This document shows positions 1-11,412 of a DNA stretch of 64,000 bases, one piece after another. Each line of letters begins with the position of its first letter. Position 1 is the stretch's first letter. The notes under the pieces were generated by a model. The model had not been told where the DNA came from, ran no database searches, and saw only the letters and a program-made list of their open reading frames with translations. Source of the DNA: Ipomoea triloba. Taxonomy: Eukaryota > Streptophyta > Magnoliopsida > Solanales > Convolvulaceae. Both the position numbers and the translations under genes were made by a program. The stretch is from NCBI RefSeq assembly GCF_003576645.1, contig NC_044930.1:6954934-7018933 (forward strand), read 5' to 3'.

Positions 1-58
<58 letters not shown>
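1..58. repeat. (TA)n microsatellite
   Basis: An uninterrupted TA dinucleotide run opens the window and may continue beyond it. From here to 665 I see no coding feature, only AT-rich sequence flanking the Ole e 1-type locus. Confidence 0.98.
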
Positions 59-60
<2 letters not shown>

Positions 61-665
61 GATTCATTTTTCTTTGTCTATCTCTGATCTAAGTGAATAT
101 TAAATTACGTTTCTCAATATGCAAAGCTTGCAAGAATTCTCGACTGATAACTGGACGGTATGCATGGAGGAAGCAGATTAGCTTAAATGCAGGGCTAATG
201 TGTTGCCAAGTACATTTCTGTCGCTCAATTATCACAAAGGTTCTGATGAGAACTGATGAAATGTCATGTGAAGCATCAAGCGATTCAGATTTGTGAAATA
301 AACCAGAACAAGAATTGAAAATAATGGCAGAAAGTAAATAGAACAGAATTTACATAGCTCAAAATTGTGTCTATGTCCATGGAAGAATTTCTAGCAATTT
401 ATTTATATGCAACCCTAAAAATTACCCATATATTATACCACGTGGTGCTGTCCCGCCCTACTCCGCATTATGTGCGAGTCACTCTGCTGCTCTCCTCCGT
501 TTTGTCCAACACCTATCATCCTCAAGTATATATAAAGCATACATAATAGAGATGGTGCCAGAGCAAGTTACAGGTTACAACTGGTTGGTGTTGGGAGGGA
601 AAATTGTTAGGCGGAGGTCGATAAAGACCGTGCCTCTTTTTGGCCTGAGTGGGAAGAACTTGATC

Positions 666-1752
666 CTAACAAGATTTAGGTGTAAGGTGTATGGTGTGGG
701 TTGTGTAACTGCGGGTGCCTTCTTGAACTCCAATCAGTTGAATTCCTTTGTGTTTTGGTGCCCTGGAGTAGTAGTAGTGTTGGGTGCAAATTGAGGCCTT
801 TGGGAGATGAAGAACCCTGACTAGGCATGTATTTTCCAGATTTGGGATTGCATGAAGATGAGAAGGGAGATCTATGAGGAAGCCTCCGTGTTCATGTGTG
901 CTGCCTTTTACCCATGAATATGATGCTCTTCTTCCACTTCTGCTGCACAAAATACCCACTAATGCACCTGCATGTACACACATATACATATATTATGCTT
1001 CATTCTGTACATTTAATCAATTTTTTAGACTTTGTGTCTCCCAATGAGACCCCGGCCATATCTTCAATGGGGATCGAACCCCACCACACAACAATAAAAT
1101 CAAATCACTCACCCAAAAATGTATTTTTATAAGAATTGAAAAGAAGTTTACACCACATTAGATAGATATTTGGGCAAAGAAATGTTAGACTTGATAATCA
1201 TAAAGTTTTAAGTTTGACTTTAGTGATAAAAACTGTTTCTATTTATTGATTTTTTGGTTTGATGTGATTAGCTATAGACAGCTCTCATTGTAATTTTTTA
1301 ATGGCTAGAATCACAGTGCCGGTTTCACTCAAAGCGTAGATTTGGATAAATAAAAAAAATGAATTAGTTGCGAGTTTCACTCAAAGCACACCTTGAATAA
1401 ATCTAAGAATGAAGAACTCACTTCTAACCTCATTTTACAAAGGTTTAGTCATTATAATCTTATATGAAATATTAATGATAAAAAATTGAAAGTTGATGAA
1501 GTGTACTTAATTGAATTGTTACGAACCTGAGATGGGCTAAAGAGACGAGCTTTCATCGCCGTCGTCGGTGCAAGTCTGGCAAACAACTTTACCTTCAATC
1601 TGAACGGTGGAGATCTTGTCTTCACCATAGCCAGCCATTTTCACAAGCTCCTCTCTACTATAAACCTCATCAATAATAAGATTCGCCGTCGCCGGAGATT
1701 CAACAATTACGACAAGAAATATGAAAGCTTGCAATAATGGTGAACCCATCAC
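666..1752 (-). pseudogene. Pollen Ole e 1 / extensin-like secreted protein, two exons, in-frame stop
   Basis: Exon 1 is 1752-1527 and exon 2 is 967-666, separated by a GT-AG intron (1526-968) in phase 1. The joined frame is 176 codons. It starts with a hydrophobic N-terminus typical of a signal peptide, then the segment EELVKMAGYGEDK and a VEGKVVCQTC-like core, and after the intron SGALVGILCS, GGFLIDLPSHLHAIPNL and LVRVLHLPK. This order matches plant cell-wall proteins of the Pollen Ole e 1 family. Exon 1 contains an in-frame TAG (1539-1537) eleven bases before the donor, where relatives have a sense codon. The rest of the frame is open and the splice phase is intact, so the lesion looks recent: a nonsense allele, a young pseudogene or a base error. 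Other members of the family act in the apoplast; the role of this one cannot be read from sequence. The intron also holds a possible SINE scrap around 1069-1085. Confidence 0.82.
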
Positions 1753-1877
1753 CCGGCCTGATTAGGAAGGCAGCTAGAGCTCCCTTGAAAGGACTTTTTC
1801 CAATATTTTGATGGAATGAAGAGACAATGAAATGCTACCATCTTTATTCGATTTATTTACACAAAATGGATAACTTA

Positions 1878-2670
1878 GGGTGTGTTTGGTTGGCACATGG
1901 GAACCGGAATGGGAATGAGAATCAAATACTTGGTAATGAATTAATGATAATGAGTTTTGGTGAAAATGTTTTGCATGTTTGATGGCAGGGTAGAATTAGA
2001 ATAATTACCAATATTGAGGGTGTGTTTGGTTCGAATCGAAATTGGAATGGGTATCAAATACTTGGTAATGGTAATGGGTTTTAGCGAAAGTATTTTTCAT
2101 GTTTGGTACTAGGGTGAAATGAGAGTGACTATTAATAGTTGGAGAAGCAGCTGAAGAGGAAGGGATGAAACCCTTATTTTATTCGGGAATGAGTTTTACA
2201 ATTAAGGGGTAATCAAAACCCATAGTACTGTTCTAAAAACTTGTCAACCAAACAATAATAATGACTTTAATACTCATTCATGATAGTTAAACTTGTCAAC
2301 CAAACACACCCTGATATTTGGTTGTCTATGACTATATAATGGGAATAAATGTTTTAAGAATATAAAAATAAAAAGATTAGGCAATTGATCATTAATATAA
2401 TAGCATCCAAAGCATTGAACAAAAAATAAAAATCAAAACAAGAATCTAAAAGTACTAGTCCAAACTTACAAATTCGATTATCAATAAGATGGAATGATAC
2501 TCTTTTTAATTAAGGAATGGGATTTTTAATTGAAAATCTTTTTTTGTTTTTGAAAACAATTGAAAATCTAATCAAATCTCATAGTTGTGTTTTGAAAAGT
2601 TGTCAACCAAACACTAACTATGATTTTGACTCTCATTTCTAGTGTGTAAACCAATGAACCAAACACACCC
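1878..2670. mobile_element. Tourist-like MITE (PIF/Harbinger type), with a second copy nested inside
   Basis: The ends are GGGTGTGTTTGGTT and its inverse AACCAAACACACCC, flanked by TTA on both sides (1875-1877 and 2671-2673). A 3-bp TTA duplication with GGG-starting inverted repeats is typical of PIF/Harbinger MITEs. Removing the nested element (2018-2311 plus one TGA) leaves about 496 bp. The interior is non-coding. A related copy begins at 3306. Confidence 0.85.
2018..2311. mobile_element. nested 294-bp Tourist-like MITE
   Basis: This element has the same GGGTGTGTTTGGTT terminal inverted repeats as its host and is flanked by TGA at 2015-2017 and 2312-2314. The related element at 3306 shows the uninterrupted site (ACCAATATTGATGTTTGG around 3431-3448), which confirms the boundaries and the 3-bp duplication. 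Confidence 0.85.
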
Positions 2671-3048
2671 TTAATTTGCATGGTTCAAAAGCCCTTTTCA
2701 ACATTTTTGGTAATTACTTTTGTGACATTATTTCAATATGGTATTACACTATTACTCGTTTTGTAACAATCTCTTTTTTTTTTAAGACAATTATATATAT
2801 ATATATATATAGAAACGTAGAATTTATGATATTTAACTGCTATGGAGTAAATGTCGCTATATTTGCTGAGGAGTTATATACAATATAATAGTGTTTCCTT
2901 TCTTAGTTAATTTTTAGTTGGAAAGTATTATATGTACCAAATATAAATTAATATAATGTGGCTTGTTACAAATTTTACAATCTTTCATATTATTGCTAGC
3001 TTACAATTGAAAGAATTTGTTGACCTACCATACATTAATTGACAAAAT
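2671..3048. other. AT-rich spacer
   Basis: The spacer contains a short (TA)n run near 2791-2810. I see no gene here; the 70-codon frame has no family resemblance. Confidence 0.6.
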
Positions 3049-3062
3049 CATAGCTAGTATTT

Positions 3063-3199
3063 TTTTTAATACTACTAACTCTATTACAATGCATTAGTAT
3101 TGTTCATAACTACTACTTTCTCAACCTACTGAGGCTCGAACCCACCACCTCCCGTATAAAGGGAAGGGTTTGATGCCACTAGACCACAAGGTCCTTAGC
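3063..3199 (-). mobile_element. tRNA-derived SINE, family A
   Basis: Read on the minus strand the element begins GGACCTTGTGGTCTAGTGGC, carries a B-box-like GGGTTCGAGCCTC, and ends in an A-run. It is flanked by the 14-bp duplication CATAGCTAGTATTT (3049-3062 and 3200-3213). Box A/B motifs, a poly-A end and a target duplication of this length together identify a SINE. Confidence 0.9.
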
Positions 3200-3305
3200 C
3201 ATAGCTAGTATTTAAGACAAGCTAGATTATTATTATTATTATTTTTTGGAAATAGACAAGCTAGATTATTTGATTTCAATTTTAAGACAAAAACATTACT
3301 TTTAA

Positions 3306-4095
3306 GGGTGTGTTTGGTTCGTACATATTGGGAATCGGATTCGAAATGTGAATCAAATATTTAGTAATAGTAATGAGTTTTGCTGAAAGTATTTTGCATG
3401 TTTCGTAATAGGGTCAAATTTGAATGATTACCAATATTGATGTTTGGTTGTATAGGACCCCATAATGGGAATAAAGGTTTAAGAAGAAAAACAAAACAAA
3501 ACAAAAAATCAAAGCAATTTATCCTAATATTAATATATATATAATGACATCCAAAGCATCAATATGACCAAAAAATCAAAACAAAAATATAAAAATAGAG
3601 TTAATTTCATTTTTGATCCTAGATTTATAGGTGACATCCACTTTAAGTCCTAGTATTATTGTGGCATGATCATTTTTGGTCCTTTATCAACAAAACAGTT
3701 TAAATATCGTTAAATACAAGAACATCTCGGTCTTCAATTATGGATGTTTTCAAAAAAAAAATAGACATAAAAAATATAGCGGTTCAACATACTTTGTATA
3801 AAAAAAATTGAAATATTTTTGTATTTAACGATATTTCGATAATTTTGTTGATGGAGGACTAAATTAAAAATGGTCATGCCGCAATAATACTGGGACCAAA
3901 TGAGGGTGTTCTAATAAAAAAGGATTAAAAGTAAATTGTCACCTATAAATCTAGGACCAAAAATGGAATTAATTCTATAAAAATACTAATACAAACTTAA
4001 AAATTAGATTGCCAATAAGATAGAATGATACCTTTTTTAATTAGAGAATAAGATTTTTAATTGAAGCGGTAATCAAATTCTATAGTTGTGTACAC
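3306..4095. mobile_element. third Tourist-like copy, right end lost, interrupted by a MITE
   Basis: The left end GGGTGTGTTTGGTT and the interior match the element at 1878-2670, including the segment ACCAATATTGA that is the empty site of the nested element. It is split by the 9-bp-TSD element at 3598-3976. Similarity to the sibling resumes after that and fades near 4090. I did not find a right terminal repeat. Confidence 0.7.
3598..3976. mobile_element. long-TIR MITE, Mutator type, copy 1
   Basis: The left end starts GAGTTAATTTCATTTTTG and the right end is its inverse; the arms pair over roughly 115 bp. The 9-bp flanks are ATAAAAATA on both sides (3589-3597 and 3977-3985). Siblings are at 46431-46830 and 49792-50188. 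A 9-bp duplication with long inverted arms points to a MULE-derived, non-coding element. Confidence 0.85.
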
Positions 4096-4763
4096 CTTTT
4101 CATGTTACATACCTTAGCTTTTTAAATGTTTTTCAGTGTAAAAAATAAGGTACTCGTATAAACATATTTTATAGTTCTATATAGGCATATTTTATAGTTC
4201 TATTTAAGGCAACTAGGTCGAATATATAGACTGATCTGATATGACTAGCTAAACCTTCTCCATATATTTGGATTAAGAAAGGCAAAGCATAATTAAAATA
4301 ATATACATATAAAGAATTAGATAGTATGAGACGCCTCAATCTATTCTTGTAGAACATAAATATCAGATAGTAAAGGTTGGTTCATTTGCCAACTTTAGAT
4401 TGTGAATTTTCAACTGCTTTGGTTAGGTGACTAGGAAAGGTTTAGTGGGAGAATATTGACGTTTCTAAGGTATTCCATATACGTGATGTTTGGTTCGTAG
4501 AATCTATTGAAAATAAAATATAATTTTGTGAAATAACTTGTTCTGCTATTTGATTCAATTTTACAGTAAGAAATAAAATTTCATGAATTAGTTATTCCCT
4601 TTAATTTGTAATGGGAATACACTAGTACAAAAATGATCATAAAAATAAGGCAATTTGCATCTGAAGTTCAAAAACCGGACACATAAGTGACGTAGTGACA
4701 TTTTTGTAATTAAAATTTAAATATTTAATTTTTTTTTAAATATTGGAGGACTTCTCAAGTAAT
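4096..4763. other. AT-rich spacer with a possible decayed MITE
   Basis: A GTTTGGTTCG motif near 4490 resembles MITE termini used elsewhere in the window, but I could not find its partner. No gene is visible. Confidence 0.45.
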
Positions 4764-4777
4764 AAATGAGGATTTCT

Positions 4778-4876
4778 ACCAAAGACCTTGTGGTCTAGTG
4801 GCACCCGATGTCCCGGTTAACACTCCCACATGAATGATGGGAGTGGGTTCGAGAGGGCTGAGTCAATAGTACTCAA
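4778..4876 (+). mobile_element. tRNA-derived SINE, family A, internally deleted
   Basis: The element starts near AAGACCTTGTGGTCTAGTGG, has a B-box-like GGGTTCGAG, and then jumps to the family 3' segment GAGTCAATAGTACT. It is flanked by AAATGAGGATTTCT at 4764-4777 and 4877-4890 (14 bp). It lacks about 50 bp of the 3' half seen in the copy at 33340. Confidence 0.88.
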
Positions 4877-5107
4877 AAATGAGGATTTCTCCCATCATCC
4901 AAAAAAGTAACCATTGTTCTTATTGGTTTAGAATTAAGTAAAAATGTAAAATGAGTGTGGCACTAGCGTTAATAGGAGGGTGAGGTTATAATGTCCTTCC
5001 CATAATATCTACTAAATTATATAAAAACTAACAAATATAGTTAGTAATGAGCCATCTACAACTCTACAAGTACTTACTAGTTACTACACTCGAATATTTT
5101 TAGTTTG

Positions 5108-5400
5108 TTAAAGCATCCACAACAGTGGATAATGCTCATTTTTTGAAAAAATAGAGAGAGAGAAAAAAAAAGAGGATGGGATCAAACACTGATGTGGGGT
5201 GAAGTTTTTTGATAAAACGAACTCGTGCAAGTGAAGGTCCATAATCTGACATATGAAATTATCAGCTCTGCATCCAAGACCCAGCACTCCCACGTGGTGG
5301 AGGCACCGCACGCCCAACTGGCGCGTGCACTCCCGCGTGGTGGAGGCACCGCACGCCCAAATGGCGCGTGCATCCCCTCTCATTTTCTAAAATTCCTCAT
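5108..5400. repeat. dispersed repeat with a GC-rich tandem core
   Basis: The segment starts GCATCCACAACAGTGG, includes GATGTGGGGT, and then a GC-rich part with a 43-bp unit repeated twice (5286-5371, few differences). A diverged relative lies near 25085-25320, with the same order of ATCCACACCAGTG, GATGTGGGGT and a GC-rich tail. The short frames here overlap on both strands and are not genes. Confidence 0.6.
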
Positions 5401-5415
5401 CGCGATAAAACTGAA

Positions 5416-5481
5416 CTGACAAGGATGATCTTACATACTTTACTCCCTCATCTGACAAGGATGATCTTACATACTTTACTT
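5416..5481. repeat. 36-bp tandem duplication
   Basis: Two copies of a unit beginning CTGACAAGGATGATC lie head to tail with a period of 36. Confidence 0.9.
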
Positions 5482-5513
5482 TTTGTTGGGTACAAGAGCA
5501 AAGTACCTACTTT

Positions 5514-5630
5514 TTTTTTGAATACTACTAACTTTATTGCAATGCAGTATCTATGTTCATAATCAGTATTGCTCATCATCTCCCGTATAAAAGAAAGGGT
5601 TTGATGCCACTGGACCACAAGGTCCTTGGC
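5514..5630 (-). mobile_element. tRNA-derived SINE, family A
   Basis: The minus strand reads GGACCTTGTGGTCCAGTGGC at its head, with a T-run at the plus-strand left end. The flanks are GCAAAGTACCTACTTT (5498-5513) and GCAAAGTACGTACTTT (5631-5646), 15 of 16 identical. The B-box region is partly deleted. Confidence 0.85.
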
Positions 5631-5678
5631 GCAAAGTACGTACTTTAACTAGTTTTAGTACAGAGTATAAGAAAACAA

Positions 5679-6238
5679 GCAAATATTAATTTTGTTACCA
5701 CGAGTATTAGCAAAATATCAGTTTTTATCCACATGTTTAATTTTTACCAATTTTCGTCTACAATTATTGTTTTAGTATCAATTTTTCTTCACGACTATTG
5801 TTTTAGTGCTAAAATTTATTGCATCGATCGCCCATCTATTTAAAATGTGTCAAAATCTAAAAAATTTAATGGTATTTTCATCTTTTTCAACTTAATATCT
5901 CAATTTGAGCATGAATAATGGATTTAAGCCTCAGGATTGATCGCAATTCGCAATTCTCCTCCTTATCTTACCTTAATTTAATGAAAAAAAGAGTAAATTG
6001 TGATCGATCTTAGGACTTAAATCATTTTATTCATGCTCAAATTGTGATCTCAATTTGAAAAGGACAAAAATATTCATTAAACATTTTAGATTTTAGCACA
6101 TTTTAAAAAGATGGTGACTGACGCGATGGATTTTGACACTGAAATAATAATCGTGAATGAAAATTGATAGAAATTAAACATGTGGACCAAATTTATCATT
6201 TTGTCAATATTCATGGGACTAAAATTGATATTTGCTCA
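5679..6238. mobile_element. foldback MITE with arms of about 260 bp
   Basis: The left half (AAATATTAATTTTGTTACC onward) is the diverged inverse of the right half (ending AATTGATATTTGCTC). Matching segments include CACATGTTTAATTT and TTTGAGCATGAATAA with their inverses. I found no clean target duplication. It lies about 340 bp upstream of the RopGEF start codon. Confidence 0.75.
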
Positions 6239-6579
6239 TAATAAAAGCGACTCAAATATGAAGGGTTTAACAGCTTTAATATCCACAATTCAAGGTAAAC
6301 TCCGTAGTAGCAAATTAGCAATTTTTTTATAGCAAATTAGCACTTGATATTGTGAATTGTGATTAACCGGAATTGTCCGTCGCTTGTAGGGCCTACACAC
6401 ACTGTGTAACCGCCGAACACGCACACGACTGAAACGCCAATCGCGCCACCGCAACGGCTAATTTGTCAACAATCATATAATTCATTCCCCGCCTTTACTG
6501 TGTCGTTGCCCTCTTCATCTTTCCCACCGCACCAACAGAGAAGCCAGAGTGACCGCTTTTACTTCTTTTTTTACTTGTT

Positions 6580-8796
6580 ATGGCGAGTGATTTCGATCGT
6601 CGGAGCGAGCGCTTCGACGGTTACAGACTCAGCGCCGACGCCAGCGACTCCGATAGCTCCTCCACGCCCACTAGTGCATTCTCTTGCGATCTTCGTCGTC
6701 GTCAGGCGGAGTCGTCCACCTCTCTCTCCTCCTTCTCGCTTGATTTTGACTCCAATTCAGAGTCTTCGCCTCTGGTCGTGTTGCCGCCTGTCGTCGACGG
6801 AAGACACGTCACCCTCCCGACCGTGAAGACCGAGAAATGCGCAACAGAATTGCCAGGTCAGCTACGTATCCATTTAGCCAGCATTCTGTTTGCTTAGGCT
6901 TCGCCATGAAATTTAGAGTTTGACTGGAATTATATAAGATTTTAGCCGATCGTCTGGACTCTTTGTGCTTAGTTGAGAAATTAGTTATGAACAGATGCTA
7001 CATTGTAACAGAGGCAGTCATTTTGTCTGATTATAGAAGTTGTTAGAGGATCATTTTGCTTAGAAGCTTATGTGTCATCATTATAGTCGGATAATCAGTT
7101 AAAACGATTTGAATAATATTAAATAATATTATATCATATGGAAAATTCTTACATAAATCTCTTGTATATGTTTGATATTCTCTGCTGCTATTTATTTTGA
7201 TTCAATGGTTATGATTCCAGAAGCTGAATTGATGAAAGAGCGGTTTGCTAAGCTGTTGTTAGGAGAAGATATGTCTGGTGGAAGGAAGGGAGTATGCACT
7301 GCTCTCGCCATCTCCAATGCCATTACAAATCTTGCTGGTATATATATCTTAACTATTGGTTTCTTCCTGTTACTCATGTTTGTGGTCAAATGGCATAATA
7401 ATATGCACAACAATTTGGCAGCTACTGTGTTTGGGGACCTGTGGAAGTTGGAGCCATTGGCGCCGCAGAAGAAATCAATGTGGTGCAGGGAGATGAAGTG
7501 GCTACTCTCTGTAACTGATTCCATAGTGGAGCTTGTTCCTTCAATGCAGGCGTTTCCCGGGGGTGGGACGTTTGGGGTTATGGTGCCTCAACCCCGGCCA
7601 GATATTGATGTCAATCTTCCTGCCCTCAAGAAACTAGATGCAATGCTTATTAGCATCTTGGATGGATTTCATGACTCGGAGTTTTGCTATGTTGATCGCG
7701 GGGTAGTTGTTGCTGATGGAGAACAAATTGAAGCATGCCCTCTTTCTCCATCCTCTCGCCGGTCTTCAATCAGGCTTGAAGAGAAATGGTGGCTGCCCTT
7801 CCCAAAGGTCCCACCTAATGGTTTGTCCGAGGAAACCAGGAAGCGATTGCAGCAATGTAGGGATTGTTCCAACCAAATTTTTAAGGCTGCTCTAGCAATC
7901 AACAAAAGCGTGTTGTCTGAAATGGAAGTACCAGAAGTTTACACGGATAGCTTGCCCAAGGTAAGGAGTTATGGTTTTAAGTCATAAAATTCTACTTGAT
8001 ATGGTGTTGGCTAAATTTCTACTGTGTAAACTGTAAATTGTCAGAGTGGAAAAGAGGCTTTGGGTGAAATCCTGTACCAGTATATCGCTACTGATCAGTT
8101 GTCCTCAGAAGGCCTTGATTGTTTCGACCTCTCATCAGAGTATACAGTTCTGGAAATGACTAATAGGATTGAAGCTGCTATGCACGTTTGGAGGCAGAAA
8201 TACCAAAAGAAGAAATTGAATCCAGGCAAGAAATCTTGGGGCGATGCAGTGAAAGGCCTGGTTGCTTATACAGAAAGAGACAGACAGCTTTCACAACGAG
8301 CTGAGACCCTCCTGACATGCCTCAAGCTAAACTTCCCCGACCTCCCTCAAACTACCTTGGACATGAACAAGATTCAGTATAATAGGGTGAGCCATATTCT
8401 TGATTACATACTTAAATTAGCATATGATGCTTCACTTGATGTTAGCAATGGCTTGAAGGGTGCCCATAGCGGTAACCAAGTTGGCGGTGATTTATGTCAA
8501 CTCCAAATATTTTCTGCATCTATGTTCTTTTCAAGTAACCAATTCAAGCATGAAGTGGATTATATAAAAAGTTGAGTTGAGGATGATTGTATATTTTGAT
8601 GCAGGATGTTGGGCAGGCAATCCTTGAGAGCTACTCTAGGGTGTTGGAGAGCTTAGCTTTCAACTTGATGGCGAGGATCGAAGATCTGTTGTATGTAGAT
8701 GAAGCCACACAACAGCGTTCTGCTGCACAGTCACCTGTGCTCAAACAGAGACAGAATCTCGGTGCACATTCCCTACAGAAGTGGGCATTTTTCTGA
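6580..8796 (+). CDS. ROPGEF: RopGEF, PRONE-domain guanine nucleotide exchange factor for ROP GTPases
   Basis: Five exons, 6580-6856, 7221-7337, 7422-7960, 8045-8386 and 8605-8796, join with GT-AG introns and consistent phase into 488 codons. RopGEFs load GTP onto plant ROP small GTPases at the plasma membrane and act in polar growth and receptor-kinase signalling. Residues 1-95 form a Ser-rich variable N-terminus. The PRONE domain follows: [125 protein letters not shown] and [19 protein letters not shown]. The C-tail is about 40 residues. The N-terminus and core resemble Arabidopsis RopGEF1 more than RopGEF14. Two usually aromatic or basic positions differ (MWCRE, EFCYVD). Intron 2 is only 84 nt and has no stop in frame. 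The start ATG follows a pyrimidine-rich leader, and the next Met lies inside PRONE. Confidence 0.93.
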
Positions 8797-9837
8797 TTCA
8801 TTATTCCTACTTCAGAAAAAGGCTGAGAAAAATAAGAGTTATGCTCTTCAGCCCCATTAGTTGAGAGCTCCAGGAGACTGCAAAATATGTGCACACAAAT
8901 GGGATTTATCTGGTGTGTGCATTGCTGTTTAGTTAACACAGGACTTCATGTGGTTCCCTATTTAGGAATACCTTTAGGTTTAGGGGCTTTCAATCCTTGT
9001 GTATGTCTGGTAGGCATTTTTGGTTCATTTATAGAATCATAGTTGCTCTTGTATGTTTAATTAGTGTACATTCAATGTGCTAACATAACCTTTCTGCATG
9101 TATAATAGTTGAAATTATATCATTTCGTAGTTCCTCGTTGACTTTGCAAGTTCAATCTATTTCTTACGGGTTATGGGTATCCAATAATTTTTCAGAAATA
9201 ATTTGTAATTATGATTGCACAATGTTATATGGATCAAACCTTTTATAGCAAATCTCTTAACTTAATAAAATAATTACTTTACATGGATAAGAAAAATGTG
9301 CCTAAGAAGCATGCAAATAGGGTGAGGCTAGATTTTTTGAAACCTCAGGTCAAGTTGAACAAGGTCAGTAAGGCAATACAATTACAAAGGGAGGATTCTA
9401 ACGTAGTTGGACTAGACACTATACTAGTTTGGATTAAATCAACCAATTCAAGGTGAGAGTGGTGATGTATTGATCTTTTACTGAACATTATAGTTTTCCA
9501 ATTTTTTTTATTTTTTTTTAAAGTGAATCACTTTAATTACAGTTTATCTAAACTGCTTTTTAAAAAGTAGTTGAAGTGATGTCGTGATGAATTGCTTTCC
9601 AAATGCACATATAATGTAGAGAAGCTCTTGCGAGTTGCGTGTTTATAAATTGCGAGAATTTATTGGCAGTATGTTACTGATGTGGAACAAGAGGCATGAC
9701 TCCAATGGGAATGGTTATATAGCGTATCGTGTGATATTTGTAATGTAATTAGTTGTATTCCTTTGAATGCACACACCATCAGTTAAAAACGGACTACACA
9801 TGCATGTATTGCCCCCATTAATGTGTGAAGATTCTCT
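8797..9837. other. RopGEF 3' flank and AT-rich spacer
   Basis: The first few hundred bases probably include the 3' UTR of the RopGEF gene. I see no other gene or bounded repeat; GGGAGGATTC near 9390 may be a polypurine scrap of the neighbouring Copia relic. Confidence 0.5.
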
Positions 9838-11412
9838 TTAATGTGTTTCACGAGATGAGTTAGTTAAAGAGTGCAAAACCATAAGTTTGAGGGTAGAGAG
9901 GACACTGCCCAGAGAAGTAACCAAGAATAAACAAAAGTCTGCAAATAGGATTAGGAAAAGTATGCTCATCAAAGCGGGCATGCTTGCAAACAAAGACCTC
10001 GTTAGTGTGAAGATCCATGCACCGATACCCCGAAAGGACTCATGATATCCAAGAAAGACACAGAGAGAAGACCGGAAACTCATCTTATGTCGATTATAAG
10101 TGTTGGGTATTTTGTGTTGTAACAATGCCAACACGAAGTCTGAACAGGAAGGTGGATGGTGTGTGACAACGGAACACGAATAGGAATTCGAAATATATGG
10201 ATAGGAAAAGAACTCTGTGCCGTGTTTCTAAAAAACACTACCTTAAAAGCATAATTAAAAGCATAAATTTTTCGGTGACGGTTCCGGCATGCTTTCGACA
10301 GGCTACACAGATTAATAATGTAGTGTTATGCTCAGACTGATAAGGAGGAAACTATGAACAAAGAATGAGAAGCTCTGTTGTGTTGTTGTGTGTTCCTTTC
10401 CAAAATGAGATGCTAAGCTATTTATAGTGCAAAAGCTCAACTAATGCCTTCATACAGACCACACAAACATGTCCTACATTAGTGGAAATAGATCTTGAAT
10501 GATCCCACTATAACACTATTCAAGACTTGTGGACAAGAAGAAGCACTAATCTGGATGGTTCCGAGAAAATAGGAAGAAAAATAATAATTAAAATAAAATA
10601 TTCCATGTTGGAGAGCTTCTTTATGAATAGTTTTTCCAACAATAAGGACGTAGATACGAATAGCACAAACAACCAAAGACTCTCAGAAAAGAGTAGGGCG
10701 GCTGAGACCTATGTAACACAAAACGGGGACTAGTATTGTTTAAGACAGACGTAGGATTGATCAACTGCAAACTCAAAAGCAAAGTCCCAAAAACGAGACA
10801 GAATAGAAGCATGAGCCATAAAAGTAAGACCAGTTTCAATTATATGCGGTTGTCTACGCTCAACACGATCATTTTGTTCGTGAGTGTAGAAACACGACTG
10901 TCTATGATTAATACCAAGCTTTAGCAACAAATAATGTAACTTCTTATACTCAACACCAAGATCAGATTGTATAGATTTAGTTTTGCAGAAAAAAGAACGC
11001 TCAATCAAGGCACGAAAACGCTCAAATATGTCATACAAATCATATTTCAAATGCATAGAAAAAAACCAAGTATAACGCGAATAGTCATTCACAAAAATAA
11101 CAAAATAACGATAACCATTAAATGATAACAGAGGAGTAAGACACCAAATATCCGTGTACACCAAATTAAGGACCTGAGAACTAGAGGACTCAACTCGTGA
11201 TAAGGGAAAATGTGCAGATTTTCCCAATTGACACGAACTACATAACGAAGATAAACGACTAAGACGACTAGACTCACTAACCGAACAAGACTACAAAATA
11301 CGACTCTAAACGCGATGATATGGATGACCGACGCCCATGACATATTGAACTGAATGATCACTTCATCTTCCCACATCTTGAGATCCTCGAATTTTGTATG
11401 AACTTGTTGCAT
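9838..11412 (-). mobile_element. Copia (Ty1) retrotransposon relic, integrase region
   Basis: On the minus strand the frames show the end of the integrase zinc motif (CSSCQLGKS), the catalytic core (LVYTDIW, FNGYRYFVIFVNDYSRYTW, IQSDLG, ERRQPHIIETG) and the following FRSSLCVFLGYHESFRG segment typical of Copia polyproteins. The usual order of aspartate, aspartate and glutamate residues can be seen. Frameshifts and stops interrupt it, and RNase H and LTRs of this copy are not evident. A solo LTR (10101-10641) splits it. It is not functional. Confidence 0.9.
10101..10641. mobile_element. solo LTR, 541 bp, inserted in the Copia relic
   Basis: The segment begins TGTTGG and ends CCAACA, and is flanked by ATAAG on both sides (10096-10100 and 10642-10646). 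Skipping it and one ATAAG makes the Copia frame read continuously from CYSYLRPY into NRHKMSFRSS, so the boundaries are exact. It carries a TATTTATAG box-like motif near 10420. No internal retrotransposon sequence remains, as expected after LTR-LTR recombination. Confidence 0.92.

Noticed and set aside
552..794. 80-codon plus-strand frame
   Set aside because: It is antisense to exon 2 of the Ole e 1-type gene, whose minus-strand frame has clear family motifs.
1060..1100. GGGGTTCGATCCCC on the minus strand, resembling a tRNA B-box
   Set aside because: No box A at the right distance and no tRNA fold; at most a SINE scrap in the Ole e 1-type intron.
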